DNA of 25,144 nt from JACDBE01 sp051002015. Its GTDB lineage: Bacteria; Actinomycetota; Acidimicrobiia; Spongiisociales; UBA5794. Positions 1 to 7,537 of the stretch are shown piece by piece; the stretch's first letter is position 1, and the number at the start of each line of letters is the position of its first letter. Below the pieces are notes generated by a model. That model ran no database searches, was not told the DNA's origin, and saw only the letters and a list, made by a program, of their open reading frames with translations. The translations under genes were made by a program, and so were the position numbers. The stretch covers positions 1 to 25,144 of the forward strand of contig JBPCMS010000049.1 of assembly GCA_051002015.1 (NCBI GenBank), read 5' to 3'.

Positions 1-538
1 CCCCCGCCGATCGCCCGGGCCGTCTCCACCACCCGGTCCAACGGGCGCAGGGCGCTTCGAGCCGCCCGATCGAACAAGAGGGTGGCCAGCGCCACCGCCC
101 CCGCCGTCCCCACCAACTCCAGCATCAGCAGGCGGCGCAACGTGTCGTCCACCCCGGCCCGGGAGGCCTCCAGCACCACCACCCGGCCACCGTCGAGACG
201 AACCTCACGGGTGAGGGTGGCGCCGCCGGTCTGCCGGAAGGGCGGGGGGACGGGAACGAACGCCGGAATGGGCGGCCGGCCCGAACCCTGCCCCCCTCCG
301 GACCTTCCACGGTGGCTGTCACCCCCGAGCCGGCCAGTCGCTCGACCAGCTCTCGATCGTCGAGGGCTCCACTCAGCTCCACCACCAGCTCCGCCCGGTC
401 GTCGAGCAATGCCTCGAGGTTGTCGAGCAGTCGGTCTCGCATGCTGGCGTAGACGAACACGTCGAGCCCGGCGACCACCAGCGCCACCACCGCCACCCCC
501 GCCACCACCACCCGGGCCCGCAGCGAGACGGTCCGCAT
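1..538 (-). pseudogene. Sensor histidine kinase, N-terminal part, frameshifted; runs off the window
   Basis: The frame opens MRTVSLRARVVVAGVAVVAL at 538 and gives a first transmembrane helix (residues ~8-30), then a short extracytoplasmic segment. After a frame change it continues with LELVGTAGAVALATLLF, a second transmembrane helix, and then SALRPLDRVVETARAI, the start of a HAMP linker. This TM-sensor-TM-HAMP order is typical of OmpR-partner sensor kinases; the DHp and ATPase domains lie outside the window. The reading frame breaks in a run of six C at 291-296: upstream it reads VEGPEGGRV, and downstream the sensible frame (FRQTGGATLTREVRL) is offset by one base. The ATG overlaps the regulator stop codon as TGATG, so the two genes would be translationally coupled. 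The frameshift could be real decay or a homopolymer sequencing error. Confidence 0.72.
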
Positions 539-1126
539 CAGGCCCGCGCCACGTAGCCCGTGCCTCGCACCGTGTGCACGATCCGGGGACCGTGCGCCTC
601 CAGCTTCCGGCGCAGCGCGCTTATGTGGACCTCCACCAGGTTGGGGTCGTATGCCTCGTAGCCCCGGACCTGGGAAAGGAGCTGGAGCTTGGAGAGCACC
701 TTCCGCTGATGCCGGGCGAGTGCCAGCAGGAGGTCGAACTCGGTGGGGGTGAGGGCCACCAGAGCTCCGGCCCGGACCACCGTGCGGGCGTCCTCGTCGA
801 TGACCAGATCTCCCAACACCAGAAGGTTGGACCGCAGGCGACCCGATCGTCTCAGCAGGGCTCCGACTCGGGCGAGCAGCTCGGCCATCAAGAACGGCTT
901 GATGAGGTAGTCGTCCCCCCCGGCGGCGAAGCCGGCCAGGCGCTCGTGGGGAGCATCGGCGGCGGTAACGAAGATTATCGGGAGGTCGTCGACGGTGCGG
1001 AGGTGACGGGCGAGGGCCAGCCCGTCCGGGCCCGGTGGAAGGCGAACGTCGACGATGGCCAGGTCGGGAGGGAAAGGTATCGAGGGCGGCCTGGGCGGCG
1101 AACACACCCGCCTCGCATCGCAGCAT
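538..1126 (-). pseudogene. OmpR/PhoB-family response regulator, N-terminally truncated and frameshifted
   Basis: The C-terminal winged helix is intact: TPTEFDLLLALARH, then VHISALRRKLE and TVRGTGYVA at the end. The receiver keeps the phospho-acceptor Asp (AIVDVRLP), the Thr (FVTAADAP) and the Lys (YLIKPF). The start is abnormal. Reading back from PPDLAIVDV, the frame must change by one base in a GGGAGGGAAA stretch (1066-1075) to continue as AGVFAAQAALDTF, and this frame reaches only an ATG at 1126. About 30 residues are therefore missing, including beta-strand 1 and the acidic pair that binds Mg2+. No frame further upstream restores them; instead a VapC gene begins on the other strand at 1143. 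The partner kinase follows with a TGATG overlap. A working phosphorelay is unlikely from this sequence as it stands. Confidence 0.75.
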
Positions 1127-1142
1127 GGTCGGGTCGGGTCGG

Positions 1143-1532
1143 ATGATCCTGATCGACACCTCTGCCTGGGTCGAGTTCCTTCGGGACACCGGAAGTCCTG
1201 TCTGCCGGCAGGTCGATCGGCTGCTCGGTGGAGAGATCGCCACCTGCGATCCGGTCCGGATGGAGGTTCTGGCCGGGGCCGGCGACGAGGGCCATCTGAA
1301 CCAGCTCCGCCGGTTGCTTGCCCGCGCCCCCGTGCTGGCGACGGAACCCGTCGATTACGAGGAGGCGGCGACGCTGTATCGGACATGTCGCCGCCGGGGC
1401 GAGCCGGTGCGCAGGCTCATCGACTGCCTGATCGCCGCCGTTGCGATCAGGGCCGACGTCCCGGTGCTCCACACCGACACCGACTATGCCGTCCTGGCAA
1501 GGCATACGTCGCTGCGGGTGGCACCGGCCTAG
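1143..1532 (+). CDS. vapC: VapC-type PIN-domain ribonuclease toxin (orphan)
   Basis: The 129-residue product has the length and layout of a VapC toxin, a Mg2+-dependent RNase. It starts MILIDTSAWVEFL and carries the PIN acidic residues: D5 (DTSAW), E41 (RMEVL), D94 (RLIDCLIAAVA) and D112/D114 (HTDTDY). The ATG at 1143 was chosen because MILIDTS is the canonical first strand; an in-frame ATG at 1125 would add six residues. No VapB-like antitoxin precedes it: the bases immediately upstream are the truncated end of the response regulator on the other strand. No clear ribosome-binding site is visible. The missing antitoxin suggests rearrangement at about 1127-1142. The catalytic residues are all present, so the toxin could be active if expressed. 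Confidence 0.85.
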   Translation: MILIDTSAWVEFLRDTGSPVCRQVDRLLGGEIATCDPVRMEVLAGAGDEGHLNQLRRLLARAPVLATEPVDYEEAATLYRTCRRRGEPVRRLIDCLIAAVAIRADVPVLHTDTDYAVLARHTSLRVAPA

Positions 1533-1719
1533 GCGTGGCGGGTGGCACCGGTCGGGCCCGCCTGCCGGGGATCGGCGCCGGGGGTGGTAACCTGACGCCC
1601 GTCCGGGTATCTCGCCCGACCGACACCGGCCGTTTCCTCGCCGGTGGGGCCAGCAGGGCATCCTCCCGGATCCACTCGAGCGGGCCTACCTCGCCCTCGA
1701 TCTCGACCAGGAGTCCCTT

Positions 1720-3222
1720 GTGCCATCCCCATTCTCCCGTCTCGGCGTGCCCGATGACATCGTCGCCGTTCTCGACCGCGCCGGCATCACCGTGCCATTC
1801 CCCATCCAGACCGCAACGATCGCAGACGCCATGGCCGGCCGTGACATCGCCGGCAAGGCGCCGACCGGGTCGGGCAAGACCCTGGCCTTCGCCATCCCCA
1901 TGGTGGTCAACGTCGGCCCGTCCCACCCCCGGCGGCCCGGTGGTCTCGTTCTGGTCCCCACCCGAGAGCTGGCCGAGCAGGTCCGCACCGAGTTGGCGCC
2001 GCTCGCCGCCGCAGTGGGGCGCAAGGTGACGACGATCTACGGCGGCGTGTCGTACGGTCCGCAGCGGGCCGCCCTTTCCCGGGGCGCCGACATCGTCGTC
2101 GCCTGCCCCGGCCGTCTCGAGGATCTGATCGCCCAGGGCGCCATCGACCTCTCCGGGGTGCACATCGCGGTCGTCGACGAGGCCGACCGGATGGCGGACA
2201 TGGGGTTCCTCCCGGCGGTGAAGCGGATCCTGGACCTCACCGACCGCCGCCGCCAGACCCTGCTGTACTCGGCGACCCTCGATGGGGTGGTCGACGTGCT
2301 GGTCCGCCAGTACCAGCACAACCCCCGCCGCCACGAGGTGAGGTCGCACGAGGGCGAGCCGGGGATGGTCCGCCACATCTTCTGGAAGACCGAGCACGCC
2401 GGACGGGTCGGCCTCACCGCCGAGGTGGTGTCGAGGCACGACTCGGCCATCGTGTTCTGCCGGACCAAGCACGGCGCCGACCGGCTCACCAGGCAGCTCA
2501 CCCAGTTGGGGGTAGCCGCCGTCGCCATCCACGGCAACCGCTCCCAGCCGCAGCGCCATCGGGCTCTGCAGCAGTTCTCCTCCGGGGCGGTGCGGGCCCT
2601 GGTGGCCACCGATGTCGCCGCCCGGGGCATCCACGTCGATGCGGTCGGGTGCGTGGTCCATTTCGATCCCCCCAACGACGAGAAGGACTACGTCCACCGC
2701 TCGGGTCGGACCGGCCGGGCCGGAAGCGACGGAACCGTGGTGTCGCTGGTCATGCACGACCAGGTGCGGGGGACGCAACTGATCCAGCGCAGGCTCGGTC
2801 TCACCGAAAGGGTCGACCGGGCCGATCTGCGCACGCTGGGCGACATCATCGTCACCAACCACCGCCCCGCCCCGTACGAGGCCCCGACCTCGCCCCGTCG
2901 TCGGTCCGGTGGAGAGGGCACGCCCCGCGGCCGCCGCCACCAAGGCCGCCGAACCTCGGAACGGGCGGAGGTTGCCGGTACCGATGGGAGCGACCGGCGG
3001 CCCCGCCGGAGCCCCTCAGCGGAGCGAAACGGCAACGCCTCGTCGGCCTGGTCCGAACCGCGCCGCACCGAGATCCCCGACCGCCAGCGTGACGGCGAAG
3101 GCCGGCGGAGCCGCAGCCAGGGCACCGGCCGGCCGCCTCGCTCGGATGGCTCGGGCCAGCCCGGCCGTCCCCGCCGCAGCCGGTCGGAGGGCCAGAGCGG
3201 CCGGCGCCGCCGCTACCGCTGA
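1720..3222 (+). CDS. DEAD-box ATP-dependent RNA helicase
   Basis: The 500-residue protein has all the core motifs of a DEAD-box helicase, which remodels RNA in the cytoplasm using ATP. The Q motif is FPIQ (27-30), Walker A is APTGSGKT (47-54), then PTRELA (80-85), GG (108-109), DEAD (153-156) and SAT (184-186). In the second RecA lobe are IVFCRTK (244-250), ATDVAARG (296-303) and HRSGRTGR (326-333). From ~385 to the end the tail is rich in Arg, Gly, Ser and Pro, a disordered RNA-binding extension like those of RhlE/CsdA-type enzymes. Translation starts at GTG 1720, seven bases after an AGGAG. It is a single gene with 187 bases of non-coding DNA upstream and 105 downstream. The exact subfamily cannot be fixed by eye. 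Confidence 0.96.
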   Translation: MPSPFSRLGVPDDIVAVLDRAGITVPFPIQTATIADAMAGRDIAGKAPTGSGKTLAFAIPMVVNVGPSHPRRPGGLVLVPTRELAEQVRTELAPLAAAVGRKVTTIYGGVSYGPQRAALSRGADIVVACPGRLEDLIAQGAIDLSGVHIAVVDEADRMADMGFLPAVKRILDLTDRRRQTLLYSATLDGVVDVLVRQYQHNPRRHEVRSHEGEPGMVRHIFWKTEHAGRVGLTAEVVSRHDSAIVFCRTKHGADRLTRQLTQLGVAAVAIHGNRSQPQRHRALQQFSSGAVRALVATDVAARGIHVDAVGCVVHFDPPNDEKDYVHRSGRTGRAGSDGTVVSLVMHDQVRGTQLIQRRLGLTERVDRADLRTLGDIIVTNHRPAPYEAPTSPRRRSGGEGTPRGRRHQGRRTSERAEVAGTDGSDRRPRRSPSAERNGNASSAWSEPRRTEIPDRQRDGEGRRSRSQGTGRPPRSDGSGQPGRPRRSRSEGQSGRRRRYR

Positions 3223-3327
3223 CCATCTGCATCCATCCCCAGAAAGTGCGCATGCTGCTCCTGAAGGGCCCGGGGCCCCGGTGGGTTCGGTGACGTATCG
3301 TCTGGCCGAGAACCCGAAAGGCCTGCG

Positions 3328-4764
3328 ATGACCATCACCAGCCCACTGCGCAACTTCATCGACGGCGACTTCGTCGACCCGGCCCGGGGCACCGCCGCCG
3401 CCGTGGTCAACCCGGCAACCGGTGAGGCGTACACCGAAGCGCCGGTATCCACCTCGGCCGATGTCGACCGGGCAATGCGGGCGGCGGCGACCGCCTTCGA
3501 GACTTGGCGGGACACCACCCCGGGTCAGCGGCAGCTGATGCTGCTCAGGTTGGCGGACGCTATCGAAGCGCGGGCAGACGAGCTGGCCGCGGCCGAGAGC
3601 GAGAACACCGGCAAGCCGCTGCACCTGGCCGCCGGCGACGAGGTCCCGCCGATGGTCGACCAGATCCGGTTCTTCGCCGGCGCCGCCCGGATCCTCGAGG
3701 GGTTGTCGGCGGGTGAATACCTCGCCGGGCACACCTCGATGATCCGACGCGAGCCGGTGGGGGTGTGCGCCCAGGTCACCCCGTGGAACTACCCGATGAT
3801 GATGGCGGTGTGGAAGATCGCCCCGGCGATCGCCGCCGGGAACACCGTGGTGCTCAAGCCGAGCGACACCACCCCGGTCAGCACCCTGCTCCTCGCCGAG
3901 CTGGCGGCGGACATCTTCCCGCCCGGGGTGCTCAACGTGATCACCGGCGACCGCGACACGGGACGGGCGATGGTGGAGCACCCGATCCCTCAGATGGTGT
4001 CGATCACCGGTTCGATCCGGGCGGGGATGGAGGTGGCGGCATCGGCCGCCGCCGATCTCAAGCGCACCCACCTCGAGCTCGGCGGGAAGGCCCCGGTGGT
4101 GGTGTTCGACGACGCCGATGTCGAGGCGGCGGCCGCCACCATCGCCGGCGCCGGCTACTACAACGCCGGCCAGGACTGCACCGCCTCGACCAGGGTGCTG
4201 GCCGGTCCCCGGATCCACGATGACTTCGTCGTCGCCCTCACCGAGCAGGCCAAGGGGACCAGAGTGGGCATGCCCGACGACGCGGAGGCGGCGTTCGGCC
4301 CGGTGAACAACCCCAACCAGCTCGCCCACGTCTCCGGGTTCATCGAGCGGCTCCCCGACCATGCGGTCCTCCAAACCGGTGGCGAGCGGGTGGGCGATCG
4401 CGGGTTCTTCTACGCCCCCACGGTGGTGTCCGGCCTCGCCCAGGGTGACGAGGCGGTCCAGAACGAGATTTTCGGCCCGGTGATCACCGTGCAACGGTTC
4501 ACCGACGAGGAGGAGGCGCTCCGCTGGGCCAACGGGGTCCGCTACGGGCTGGCCTCTTCGGTGTGGACCAAGGACCACGGACGGGCGATGCGGATGGCCC
4601 GCCGCCTGGACTTCGGGTGCGTGTGGGTCAACACCCACATCCCGCTCGTCGCCGAGATGCCCCACGGCGGGTTCAAGCACTCCGGGCACGGCAAGGACCT
4701 GTCGATGTACGGCTTCGAGGACTACACGCGTATCAAGCACGTCATGACCAACCTCGAGGGCTGA
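3328..4764 (+). CDS. patD: Gamma-aminobutyraldehyde dehydrogenase (PatD-like)
   Basis: This 478-residue NAD(P)-dependent aldehyde dehydrogenase would oxidise 4-aminobutanal (1-pyrroline) to GABA in putrescine catabolism. The catalytic Cys is C284 in NAGQDCTAS, the general base is E250 in LELGGKAP, the oxyanion Asn is N154 in TPWNYP, and the cofactor Lys is K177 in LKPSD. Several stretches match E. coli PatD (YdcW) as I recall it: RFFAGAAR, GEYLAGHTSMIRR, YYNAGQDCTA, ASSVWTKD and EMPHGGFKHSGHGKD. The length is also close to the 474 residues of PatD. A betaine-aldehyde dehydrogenase is the main alternative. A GabD-like enzyme at 16544 would serve the same route. The gene converges on the M20 hydrolase, with a 52-bp palindromic repeat between them. 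Confidence 0.9.
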   Translation: MTITSPLRNFIDGDFVDPARGTAAAVVNPATGEAYTEAPVSTSADVDRAMRAAATAFETWRDTTPGQRQLMLLRLADAIEARADELAAAESENTGKPLHLAAGDEVPPMVDQIRFFAGAARILEGLSAGEYLAGHTSMIRREPVGVCAQVTPWNYPMMMAVWKIAPAIAAGNTVVLKPSDTTPVSTLLLAELAADIFPPGVLNVITGDRDTGRAMVEHPIPQMVSITGSIRAGMEVAASAAADLKRTHLELGGKAPVVVFDDADVEAAAATIAGAGYYNAGQDCTASTRVLAGPRIHDDFVVALTEQAKGTRVGMPDDAEAAFGPVNNPNQLAHVSGFIERLPDHAVLQTGGERVGDRGFFYAPTVVSGLAQGDEAVQNEIFGPVITVQRFTDEEEALRWANGVRYGLASSVWTKDHGRAMRMARRLDFGCVWVNTHIPLVAEMPHGGFKHSGHGKDLSMYGFEDYTRIKHVMTNLEG

Positions 4765-4775
4765 CCACCACTCGA

Positions 4776-4827
4776 TTTTCTTAGGACCCGTTCGCGTCAC
4801 CCGTGATGCGTTCTGATCCTAAGAAAG
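4776..4827. repeat. 52-bp palindromic repeat, copy 1
   Basis: The outer arms TTTCTTAGGA and TCCTAAGAAA pair perfectly over 10 bp, and an inner stem pairs CGCGTC-type bases with a GATGCG-type arm around a short loop. The first 23 bases (TTTTCTTAGGACCCG, then TTCGCGTC) are identical to the copies at 8907 and 9988. The copy lies between convergent genes. Its right arm encodes the last two sense codons and the TAG stop of the M20 hydrolase gene. No T-run follows the hairpin on either strand, so a classical intrinsic terminator is not obvious. Confidence 0.9.
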
Positions 4828-6072
4828 CGAACCGGGGAGCGGCGGGTGGTGGTTCTCAGGACCCGGAAGCCGGTTCTCTGCTCCGCTGCGGCTTAGCCTG
4901 CGTACGGCAAGTTCGGCGAGAAGGGCGGCGGCGTCGGGGAGGACGGAGTCGTCGAACTCGGCGCGGGCCGAATGGTTGTCCGGGGCCGTGGCCGGGTCGG
5001 TGGGACAGGCACCGAGGTTGAGGTAGGCGCCCGGCACCTCCCGGAGGACGAAGGAGAAGTCCTCGGACCCGGGCTCGGGCTGGGGCATCGGGGTGAACCG
5101 ATCCGCCCCGAACAGGTCGACGATGGTGTCGACGGCGAAGGCGTACTCGGCCTCGTCGTTGACCGTGGTGGGGTACTCGCGGCGGTACTCGACCTCGATC
5201 CCCATCCCGTGGGCGATGGCAATCCCCTCGACGAGACGCACCATCGCCCGCTCCACCCGGTCCCGGGCCGTCTCGGAGAAGGTCCGTACCGTGGCGTCGA
5301 AGACGGCGTCGTCCGGGATGACGTTGGCCTTGGTGCCGCCGGCGATCCTGCCGACGGTGACGACCACAGGGTCGAACACGTCGAACTGGCGGGTGGTCAT
5401 GGTCTGGAGGGCGAGCACCATCTCGCACACCACCGGGATCGGGTCCCTGGTGCGAAACGGCGCCGACCCGTGCCCGCCCTCACCCAGCACGCGCACGGTG
5501 AAGGTGTCGGCGGCGGCCATCTGCGTGCCGGGCCGGGCGAACCACATCCCGAGCGGCTGGACCGACGAGAAAACGTGCAGGCAGTAGGCGGCGTCCACGC
5601 TGCGCCCGGAGGCGTCGAGAACCCCCTCCTCGATCATCAGCTCCGCTCCACCTTCGACCTCCTCGCCTGGCTGGAACATGAACACGACATCGCCTGCCAG
5701 CTCGGGGCGCATGGCGTGGAGGATGCGGGCGGCCCCAACCAGCCCGGCGACGTGGAGGTCGTGCCCGCAGGCGTGCATCACGCCGGGGTGGGCGGAGACG
5801 TAGGGGAGGTCGAGCTTCTCGGTCACCGGGAGCGCATCCATGTCGCCCCGGAGCAAGACGGTGGGGCCCGGACCCTTCCCGCCGCGCAGCACCGCGGTCA
5901 CGGAGGACAGCCGGCGGCCGGTGGTGATTTCGAGATCGAGGCCCTCGAGCGCCTCGAGGATCGTCGCCTGGGTCTTGGGCAGGTCCAGGGCCAGCTCCGG
6001 GATCTGGTGCAGGCGGCGGCGCAGGTCGATAATCTCGCCGCCGATGCCTCTGGCCAGGTCGAGGGTGTTCAC
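4819..6072 (-). CDS. M20D-family metal-dependent amidohydrolase (hippurate / IAA-amino-acid hydrolase type)
   Basis: The ~417-residue product is an M20-family amidohydrolase that cleaves N-acyl or amide-linked amino acids in the cytoplasm with two bound metal ions. The metal site is visible as MHACGHD (C102, H104), preceded by LLRGDMDALPV and followed by FMFQPGEEVEGG (E138/E139). The C-terminal GSEDFSFVL and GAYLNLGACP are also typical of subfamily M20D. The length fits the family. I place the start at GTG 6072 (VNTLDLARG), because RRRLHQIPEL should lie near residue 20; the open frame upstream has no family similarity and the ribosome site is weak. The gene converges on patD. Its final codons and stop lie inside palindromic repeat copy 1. 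The substrate cannot be decided from sequence. Confidence 0.92.
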   Translation of the reverse strand: MNTLDLARGIGGEIIDLRRRLHQIPELALDLPKTQATILEALEGLDLEITTGRRLSSVTAVLRGGKGPGPTVLLRGDMDALPVTEKLDLPYVSAHPGVMHACGHDLHVAGLVGAARILHAMRPELAGDVVFMFQPGEEVEGGAELMIEEGVLDASGRSVDAAYCLHVFSSVQPLGMWFARPGTQMAAADTFTVRVLGEGGHGSAPFRTRDPIPVVCEMVLALQTMTTRQFDVFDPVVVTVGRIAGGTKANVIPDDAVFDATVRTFSETARDRVERAMVRLVEGIAIAHGMGIEVEYRREYPTTVNDEAEYAFAVDTIVDLFGADRFTPMPQPEPGSEDFSFVLREVPGAYLNLGACPTDPATAPDNHSARAEFDDSVLPDAAALLAELAVRRLSRSGAENRLPGPENHHPPLPGSLS

Positions 6073-6478
6073 AGGCCCGCACGCTACTCCGGGGTTGCCC
6101 TCCCCGTGGTGCCGATCGGCGCCGGGCGTGGCATCATGGCGGCGAGGCGGGCAGGCACCCGCACCGACAGGAGGGTATCCGTTGCCGAGGCGCACCGGAT
6201 GAGCATCGAAGGTCCAGGACCCAGCGTGTGGCGGTTGTGGATCCGCGACGAGGACGAGGTCGACCGGTGCGAGGCAACGTCTCCGACCCTCGTCCCCCAC
6301 GATCAACGGCCTCCGACCTGGCGCTGGTGGCCGTTCCGGCGCTCATCGCCAACGACGCCCGGCAGGGCGGTCGCCGAACGCTGATCCGGCGGACCACGCC
6401 TCCGGCCTCGGGCAGGTCCCGGAACCTAGAGTCACCGGCGACCCAGCATCTCGGGAGCTGCTCATCGAACCCTGGCCG
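6073..6478. other. Divergent intergenic region, no convincing gene
   Basis: These 406 bases separate the divergent M20 hydrolase and hydroxy-acid oxidase genes and should hold both promoters, but I see no clear -35/-10 pair. Short open stretches exist on the + strand, for example from ATG 6199 (MSIEGPGPSVWRLW) and from 6228. None has a recognisable domain, and the coding-like signal jumps frame, so this could be a decayed small gene. Confidence 0.4.
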
Positions 6479-7537
6479 GTGAACGTGTACGACTTCGAGG
6501 AGGCGGCCGGTTCCGTCCTCTCCGAGATGGTCTTCGACTACTACCGGGGCGGGGCGCTCGACGAGATCACCCTCCGCCGCAACCGTGAGGCCTGGACGAC
6601 CATCGACCTGCGCTTCCGGGTGCTACGCGATGTGTCGTCGCGGACCCTGGCGACCACCGTCCTTGGTCAGCCGGTCACCAGCCCCGTGCTGTTCGCCCCA
6701 ACCGCCTTTCACAAGCTCGCCCATCCCGACGGTGAACTGGCCACCGCACGGGCCGCCCGCGACCTGGGGACGGTGATGGTCCTGTCCACGCTGTCGAACG
6801 TGCCGATGGAGGAGGTGTGTGCCGAGCACGACAAGGTGTGGTTCCAGCTCTACGTCTACAAGGACCGGGCGCTGACCCGGGACCTGGTGGCCCGGGCCGA
6901 GACGGCGGGGGCCAAGGCGATCGTGCTCACCGTCGACGCCCAGATGTGGGGACGCCGGGAGCGCGACGTCCGCAACCGGTTTCATCTTCCCGACGGCATC
7001 GAGGTGGTCAACGCCCTGCCCGGCGGCCACGGAGCGATGCCGCAACGGGCGGCCGAGTCCGGTCTGGCCGCATACGTCGCCGAGCTGTTCGACCTTTCCC
7101 TGTCGTGGCGGGACATCGAGTGGCTGCGCTCGCTGACCTCGCTCCCCATCGTGATCAAGGGGATCGTCCATCCGGACGACGCCGCTCTGGCCGTCGACAG
7201 CGGGGCCGATGCCGCGGTGGTGTCGAACCACGGCGGCCGTCAGCTCGACACCTCGCCGGCAACGGCACATGCGCTCCCCGCGGTGGTCGCCGCCGTCGGG
7301 GGTCGGATCCCGGTTCTGGTCGACGGGGGGATCCGCCGCGGCACCGACGTCATCAAGGCGTTGGCGATGGGGGCGTCTGCGGTGCTGATCGGCCGCCCTG
7401 TGCTGTGGGGGCTGGCCGTTGGCGGCGTTCCCGGGATCCTCCAGTCGGTGGGGGGCATCCTGCGCGAGCTCGACGAGGCGATGGCGTTGTGTGGGGTCAC
7501 CTCGCCGGGCGCCATCACCTCAGACCTGCTCGGCTGA
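6479..7537 (+). CDS. FMN-dependent alpha-hydroxy-acid oxidase/dehydrogenase (LldD / glycolate oxidase family)
   Basis: The 352-residue TIM-barrel flavoprotein oxidises an L-2-hydroxy acid (lactate, glycolate or similar) to the 2-oxo acid. Family residues are seen in order: APTAFHKLAHPDGE, a substrate/FMN strand QLYVY (123-127), TVDA (151-154), K227 in VIKGI, catalytic H251 and R254 in SNHGGRQLD, and the phosphate-binding DGGIRRGTDV (282-291) and IGRP. The length is near the 350-390 usual for the family. The start at GTG 6479 gives MNVYDFEEAA, the normal N-terminal helix. The gene ends convergently with the FAD oxidase, and the two coding regions overlap by 18 bases. The pairing of an L-type FMN enzyme with a D-type FAD enzyme suggests both enantiomers of a hydroxy acid are used. 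The substrate is not determined. Confidence 0.93.
   Translation: MNVYDFEEAAGSVLSEMVFDYYRGGALDEITLRRNREAWTTIDLRFRVLRDVSSRTLATTVLGQPVTSPVLFAPTAFHKLAHPDGELATARAARDLGTVMVLSTLSNVPMEEVCAEHDKVWFQLYVYKDRALTRDLVARAETAGAKAIVLTVDAQMWGRRERDVRNRFHLPDGIEVVNALPGGHGAMPQRAAESGLAAYVAELFDLSLSWRDIEWLRSLTSLPIVIKGIVHPDDAALAVDSGADAAVVSNHGGRQLDTSPATAHALPAVVAAVGGRIPVLVDGGIRRGTDVIKALAMGASAVLIGRPVLWGLAVGGVPGILQSVGGILRELDEAMALCGVTSPGAITSDLLG

Noticed and set aside
1447..4800. Two long minus-strand frames opposite the helicase and patD
   Set aside because: Both are complements of well-supported genes, lack motifs, and span intergenic DNA without a start signal.
4776..4827. Repeat copies as ordinary rho-independent terminators
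   Set aside because: The stems are strong, but neither strand has a T-run after the hairpin, and the inner bases are conserved beyond what a terminator needs. A termination role is still possible but not shown.
4972..6384. 470-codon + frame opposite the M20 hydrolase
   Set aside because: Antisense shadow of the hydrolase; no recognisable domain.
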